A stretch of DNA of 64,000 nucleotides from Desulfurococcales archaeon (GTDB lineage: Archaea; Thermoproteota; Thermoprotei_A; Sulfolobales; Desulfurococcaceae): assembly GCA_015520735.1 (NCBI GenBank), contig WAPN01000021.1, positions 40,606-104,605 on the forward strand. Reading direction: 5' to 3'. This document shows positions 60,624 through 64,000 of the stretch, one piece after another. Every line of letters begins with the position of its first letter. Position 1 is the stretch's first letter. Both the position numbers and the translations under genes were made by a program. Under the pieces are notes generated by a model. It saw only the letters and a list, made by a program, of their open reading frames with translations, ran no database searches and was not told where the DNA came from.

Positions 60624-62498
60624 TTATTTCCAGGCTTCTAGCCAGTCAGGTGATCCCTCCTTAAATATCTCAATCGCATTGAATGGACATACTTGTGCAC
60701 ATAATCCGCATCCAACACATAATTCTGTTAGGATCTTCGGTTTCTTGGCTCCTTTCGGCACTACTATGGCTGGGCAGGCAAGCAGTTTGACACAGACCAT
60801 ACATCCCGTACACTTGTCCTCCACTATATGGTAGACTGGCAGTCTGATCCCTTCTTTCCTCGCCTTGCGTACTGCCTGTAGTGCGCACTTCATCCTTGAT
60901 ACTATCGCTACCTGTTCTCCCTCCTTGTACTTCTTAAGGGCCTCGGCAACTATGTTTATTGATTCCTTCACGTTCATCGGGTTGATAACATATGTCTTGT
61001 ACCCGATGGTCTCCAATAGCTTCTCTATAGGCACTCTCACAGCTGGCTCACCCATAGCGGTTAGTCCTGTGCCAGGGTGCGGCTGGTGACCTGTCATCGC
61101 CGTATATTGATTGTCCAAGACGAGAATTACCGCGTGCCCCTTATTGTAGACAATATTGATGCTCGGCGGTAATCCGGCGTGATAGAACGTAGAGTCTCCT
61201 ATGACTGCTATCACGGGCTCGTCAACCACCTTGCTTAAACCATGTGCTACTCCAATGCTTCCGCCCATCTCGAGGCTGGTCATCTGGGTGTGGAATGGCG
61301 GCTCATAACCCAGGGTATAGCATCCTATATCACCAGTGAATATTGGGTCTTTTAATCCAGCCTTGTTCGCCGCGGTCTTTACGATGTAGTAGGTGTTCCT
61401 ATGCGGGCATCCAGCGCACATTACTGGAGGCCTCGCTGGTATCGGTGGCTCCAGCTTCAATGGCTCCAATGGTTTCCACGGCATTATTGGCTCTCTTCCC
61501 TCGAATGACAGTATAGATCTCGCGACGCTATCTAGGTCTAGCTCACCATTAATAGGCACAACGTCTTTTCCACGAATCTTTGTTGAAACACCGTTGTCAT
61601 AGGCTATCTTCTTTATCTGCATCTCGAGGACAGGATCTAGTTCTTCAACCACTAGGACTTCTTGTGCCTCTTTTAGAGCCCTTAGGATAGGCTTGTACGG
61701 TAATGGCACGGGAAGGCTTACCTTGACAACAGTGTATTCATCCTTCTTCCCGAGGAGCTCGAGGGCCTCGATTACATGGCTGTAGGCGATGCCGCCTGCT
61801 ATTATTGCTTTCTTCATTCCCGGATTGATTATCTTTATGAAGGGTTCCACTCCTTCCTCTTCAGCTATCTTCCTCCATACCTCCATCATTCTCCTCTTTT
61901 GTTTCCTACCATGCGCTGGTACTAGTACCCATCGCTCAATGTCTCTGTCGAATCTTCCCTTGCGCTTCTTCTCCCCGGGGATGTCCTGCTCGAATGTCAC
62001 GGGTTGCCTTGTATGGCTGATACGGGTAGTTGATCTGAACAGTACTGGGTGTTTGTATTTCTCGCTGAGCACATAAGCGGCTTTAGTGAGCTTATAGGCG
62101 TCCCTAGGGCTTGATGGCTCGACGACTGGTATGTGGGCGTGCATCCCATACCATCGGTTGTCCTGCTCGTTCTGACTGCTATGCTGTCCAGGATCATCGG
62201 CCGACACTATTACGAAGCCAGCATTCACGCCGGCATAGGCACTGCTCATAAGGATATCGGCTGCAACGTTTACTCCAACATGTTTCATAGTCGTTAAGCT
62301 TTTGACGTAGCTCATAGCCGCTGCATAGGCGGCCTCGAACGCTACCTTCTCGTTCGTGCTCCACTCGACATATATGCCAGCTTCCTTCGCCACGGAGGCT
62401 AGTGCTTCCATTATTTCGGTACTTGGTGTCCCGGGATATGCCGCGGCAAAGCATATGCCTGCCTCGAGAGCCCCGCGAGCTATTGCTTCGTTCCCCAT
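60624..62498 (-). CDS. iorA: Indolepyruvate:ferredoxin oxidoreductase, alpha subunit
   Basis: 624 residues from the ATG at 62498. AAAYPGTPSTEI (pyrimidine-binding domain), a TPP-binding GDIGCYTLGYEPP and GDSTFYHAG region, and a C-terminal 2x[4Fe-4S] domain (CTGCMVC..., CVGCGLCAQVC). It ferments aromatic amino acids to aryl-acetyl-CoA. The codons just upstream (DLLSPKGSTVLL) look like the usual IorA N-terminus but hold no ATG/GTG/TTG before an in-frame stop, so the true start is puzzling. Confidence 0.95.
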   Translation of the reverse strand: MGNEAIARGALEAGICFAAAYPGTPSTEIMEALASVAKEAGIYVEWSTNEKVAFEAAYAAAMSYVKSLTTMKHVGVNVAADILMSSAYAGVNAGFVIVSADDPGQHSSQNEQDNRWYGMHAHIPVVEPSSPRDAYKLTKAAYVLSEKYKHPVLFRSTTRISHTRQPVTFEQDIPGEKKRKGRFDRDIERWVLVPAHGRKQKRRMMEVWRKIAEEEGVEPFIKIINPGMKKAIIAGGIAYSHVIEALELLGKKDEYTVVKVSLPVPLPYKPILRALKEAQEVLVVEELDPVLEMQIKKIAYDNGVSTKIRGKDVVPINGELDLDSVARSILSFEGREPIMPWKPLEPLKLEPPIPARPPVMCAGCPHRNTYYIVKTAANKAGLKDPIFTGDIGCYTLGYEPPFHTQMTSLEMGGSIGVAHGLSKVVDEPVIAVIGDSTFYHAGLPPSINIVYNKGHAVILVLDNQYTAMTGHQPHPGTGLTAMGEPAVRVPIEKLLETIGYKTYVINPMNVKESINIVAEALKKYKEGEQVAIVSRMKCALQAVRKARKEGIRLPVYHIVEDKCTGCMVCVKLLACPAIVVPKGAKKPKILTELCVGCGLCAQVCPFNAIEIFKEGSPDWLEAWK

Positions 62499-62704
62499 AA
62501 GAAGGACTGTACTGCCTTTAGGTGAAAGCAGGTCTTTGTGGGTTAAGGCTGACCACCCGGCATCCTTTCTATTGTTTTGCCACGTTTATTCAATTCGTAT
62601 CCCACACATATATTTCTACAAGGTTCTCAGTGGGACAGAGCATCGTTCCACGATAGAGTTTATATATTAACAGTCCCACTAGTATATAGCGAGGTGAAAA
62701 AAGT

Positions 62705-63064
62705 ATGCCCCGCGACAAGAAGATTGTTTACGAGGACGCAGAAGTAATTGTGGCACTAGCACCAAGAGATGAGGAACTACCGGACATGGTGCTGGAAACC
62801 ATTAAGGAGAAAGGCCGTCCCATGATGTTCATTGAGCTCGTCAGAGAGTTCAGTGGTATCGCTGGAGAAGACAGGTTGAGACGAGCGGTTAACCACTTAC
62901 TAGCGCTTGGCAAGCTCGTCGAGTTCCCAGATGGGAGCCTAGGACTGCCCGGCATGAAATATGTGCCACGTAGAACCAAGCGTAGAAGAAGGAGGAGAAT
63001 GCCCAGGCTAATGACCGATATAGTTGGTGAGGAAAAGGTCTACTACAGGCCGCCAATGCAGTGA
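62705..63064 (+). CDS. Small winged-helix DNA-binding protein with basic tail
   Basis: 119 residues. ETIKEKGRPMMFIELVREFSG, EDRLRRAVNHLLALGKLVEFPDG form a winged helix; the C-terminal part is highly basic (PRRTKRRRRRRMPRL). GAGGTGA 8 nt before the ATG. It diverges from iorA across 206 bp, a natural position for a local regulator, but the basic tail could equally mean an abundant nucleoid or ribosome-associated protein. A TATA-like TTTATATATTAA lies near 62659-62670. Confidence 0.75.
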   Translation: MPRDKKIVYEDAEVIVALAPRDEELPDMVLETIKEKGRPMMFIELVREFSGIAGEDRLRRAVNHLLALGKLVEFPDGSLGLPGMKYVPRRTKRRRRRRMPRLMTDIVGEEKVYYRPPMQ

Positions 63065-63129
63065 TTTTAAGGATACAAGAACCTGCATAATTCTGCTATC
63101 CTAGCACTATCCTCTAATAACTACCAAAA

Positions 63130-63984
63130 TCATAGCTTACTAGACTTACAGTTTATTTCATCATTTTTTATTATAACACCATATCTCTCCTGAAGCTCGC
63201 AGAGAAAATCATCTGGAATAATCGCGACTGCCCCTCTGCTAGTCACAAGCTTATAGGCTTTAGGCAGTAGTTTAGACGTAGTTGCTTCTTCAACTATCCA
63301 GTCAACATATACAGGAGTCCTCGTCGTCCTAACAAAACCCCTTTGTCTCTTAAATCCATACTTATCCACATATATCTCGCCAAGCCTTCTCCCATCAGTA
63401 CATTTTCCGCCACTATTACATTTCAGAAATTCATCGGTTAATCCTTTGTTTAGTATTTCATCGAGAACTCTACCAGTCGGAATAATGTTTGACCGTATAA
63501 TAGATTGTTTCATCTCTTCATCCTTCTTTTCGCCCGTTACGACGCGTGTTTTCTCCTTCTTAGCAAAACTGGTAGCCTTCTTTTCCTTGGCCCTGGTTTC
63601 CAAGCGGTTCTCCTTACTTTTTTCTTCTGGGGGATTTGATGTTTTCTTCTTACTACTAGGTTTCGTAAAGTTTGAGAACAATTCATCAAGTATGTCTAGC
63701 GGGCTCTTCGACGTATCATTTATCATGGAAGCACTTTCTTGTTTCCCTGTCCTCTCTTTTTGCTCTTCCTCTGTAGTTGGCTTATTTTCAGGCGTTATTA
63801 TCTCTGCGGGGCTAGCAAGGTGATCTTGTATTTGCATGTGTGAAGTAGAGGAATGGATCACATTCTTTTCTTTCTTATTTTGTGTCTCACCACTACCTGT
63901 TTTCTTCTGTGAACCTAGAAACATATCTAGCGTTATTAATCCCTTCTTTCTCACTTGCCTCTTTCTAGTCACCAATGCTAACAC
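63130..63984 (-). CDS. Lysine-rich low-complexity protein with conserved C-terminal domain (possibly truncated by the window end)
   Basis: About 284 residues. A basic N-terminus with GLITLDMFLG (PCNA-interacting-peptide-like), a long disordered Lys/Glu/Ser linker (about 25-170), and a globular C-terminal 100 residues (RVLDEILNKGL..., GEIYVDKYGFKRQRGFVRTTRTPVYVDWIVEEA). No family recognised. GTG at 63984, TTG at 63975 and GTG at 63972 are possible starts, and the frame stays open to the window edge, so it could begin outside. Confidence 0.55.
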   Translation of the reverse strand: MLALVTRKRQVRKKGLITLDMFLGSQKKTGSGETQNKKEKNVIHSSTSHMQIQDHLASPAEIITPENKPTTEEEQKERTGKQESASMINDTSKSPLDILDELFSNFTKPSSKKKTSNPPEEKSKENRLETRAKEKKATSFAKKEKTRVVTGEKKDEEMKQSIIRSNIIPTGRVLDEILNKGLTDEFLKCNSGGKCTDGRRLGEIYVDKYGFKRQRGFVRTTRTPVYVDWIVEEATTSKLLPKAYKLVTSRGAVAIIPDDFLCELQERYGVIIKNDEINCKSSKL

Positions 63985-64000
63985 TCCACAACCATTACTA

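Noticed and set aside
1..64000. CRISPR arrays, intact insertion sequences, rRNA or tRNA genes
   Set aside because: No regularly spaced direct repeats, transposase genes or tRNA/rRNA signatures were seen on either strand; intron-containing or split tRNA genes could still be missed by eye.

Overview
The window looks like part of the chromosome of a hyperthermophilic, anaerobic, peptide-fermenting crenarchaeon, most likely a member or relative of the Desulfurococcales. The evidence is a Cren7 chromatin protein, an ESCRT-III/CdvB division protein, an AglB oligosaccharyltransferase, a type II archaeal GAPDH, indolepyruvate:ferredoxin oxidoreductase, archaeosine-tRNA enzymes, many GTG/TTG starts behind GGTGA-type Shine-Dalgarno sites, and very tight gene packing with overlapping 3' ends. 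I recognise no rRNA, tRNA, CRISPR array or intact insertion sequence.

Layout. 1-6.4 kb: a MoeA-PBP fusion cut by the window edge, small membrane and unknown proteins, a nitrilase-family amidohydrolase and a TrzA/MtaD-family amidohydrolase. 6.5-16.8 kb: mevalonate kinase, an Mrp-type Fe-S carrier, a nuclease-like protein, a SagB-type flavoprotein, CdvB, AglB, ornithine carbamoyltransferase, an MFS transporter and a coiled-coil protein. 17-24.3 kb: a YgeW-like carbamoyltransferase, an endonuclease III-like glycosylase, a radical SAM protein, carbamate kinase, an SsnA-like amidohydrolase, Cren7 and a DHODH/PreA-like flavoprotein. 24.4-29 kb: PGK behind a structured leader, GAPDH, UspA, a beta-hydroxyacid dehydrogenase and a cupin. 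29-45.6 kb: isochorismatase, an M28-like peptidase, UPF0282, PheT, an antiporter, two divergent beta-propeller proteins, a radical SAM protein, an NSUN methyltransferase, HARP, PheS and a TPR protein. 45.7-51.4 kb: an M29 aminopeptidase, an archaeosine module (preQ0 importer, RaSEA, ArcS), hexuloisomerase, an SplB-like protein and ZPR1. 51.4-56 kb: adenine deaminase, a second MtaD/SsnA-like amidohydrolase and a second YgeW-like carbamoyltransferase. 56-64 kb: a GH130-like propeller, a PDCD5-like protein, MarC, CitG-like and SfsA proteins, IorAB, a winged-helix protein and a lysine-rich protein.

The most interesting theme is nitrogen-compound catabolism. Two YgeW-type carbamoyltransferases, carbamate kinase, three TrzA/SsnA/MtaD amidohydrolases, adenine deaminase and a PreA-like flavoprotein lie within 52 kb. 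The carbamoyltransferase, kinase and two of the amidohydrolase genes have clear promoters or T-rich terminators and C-ending codon use suggestive of high expression. By analogy with the bacterial yge/ssnA purine-catabolic locus, I infer a fermentative route in which a deaminated, carbamoylated intermediate is phosphorolysed to carbamoyl phosphate and carbamate kinase makes ATP. The substrates cannot be read from the sequence. A second theme is RNA modification and processing: YhhQ-RaSEA-ArcS, an NSUN methyltransferase, HARP, and several GC-rich structured elements that may be small RNAs.
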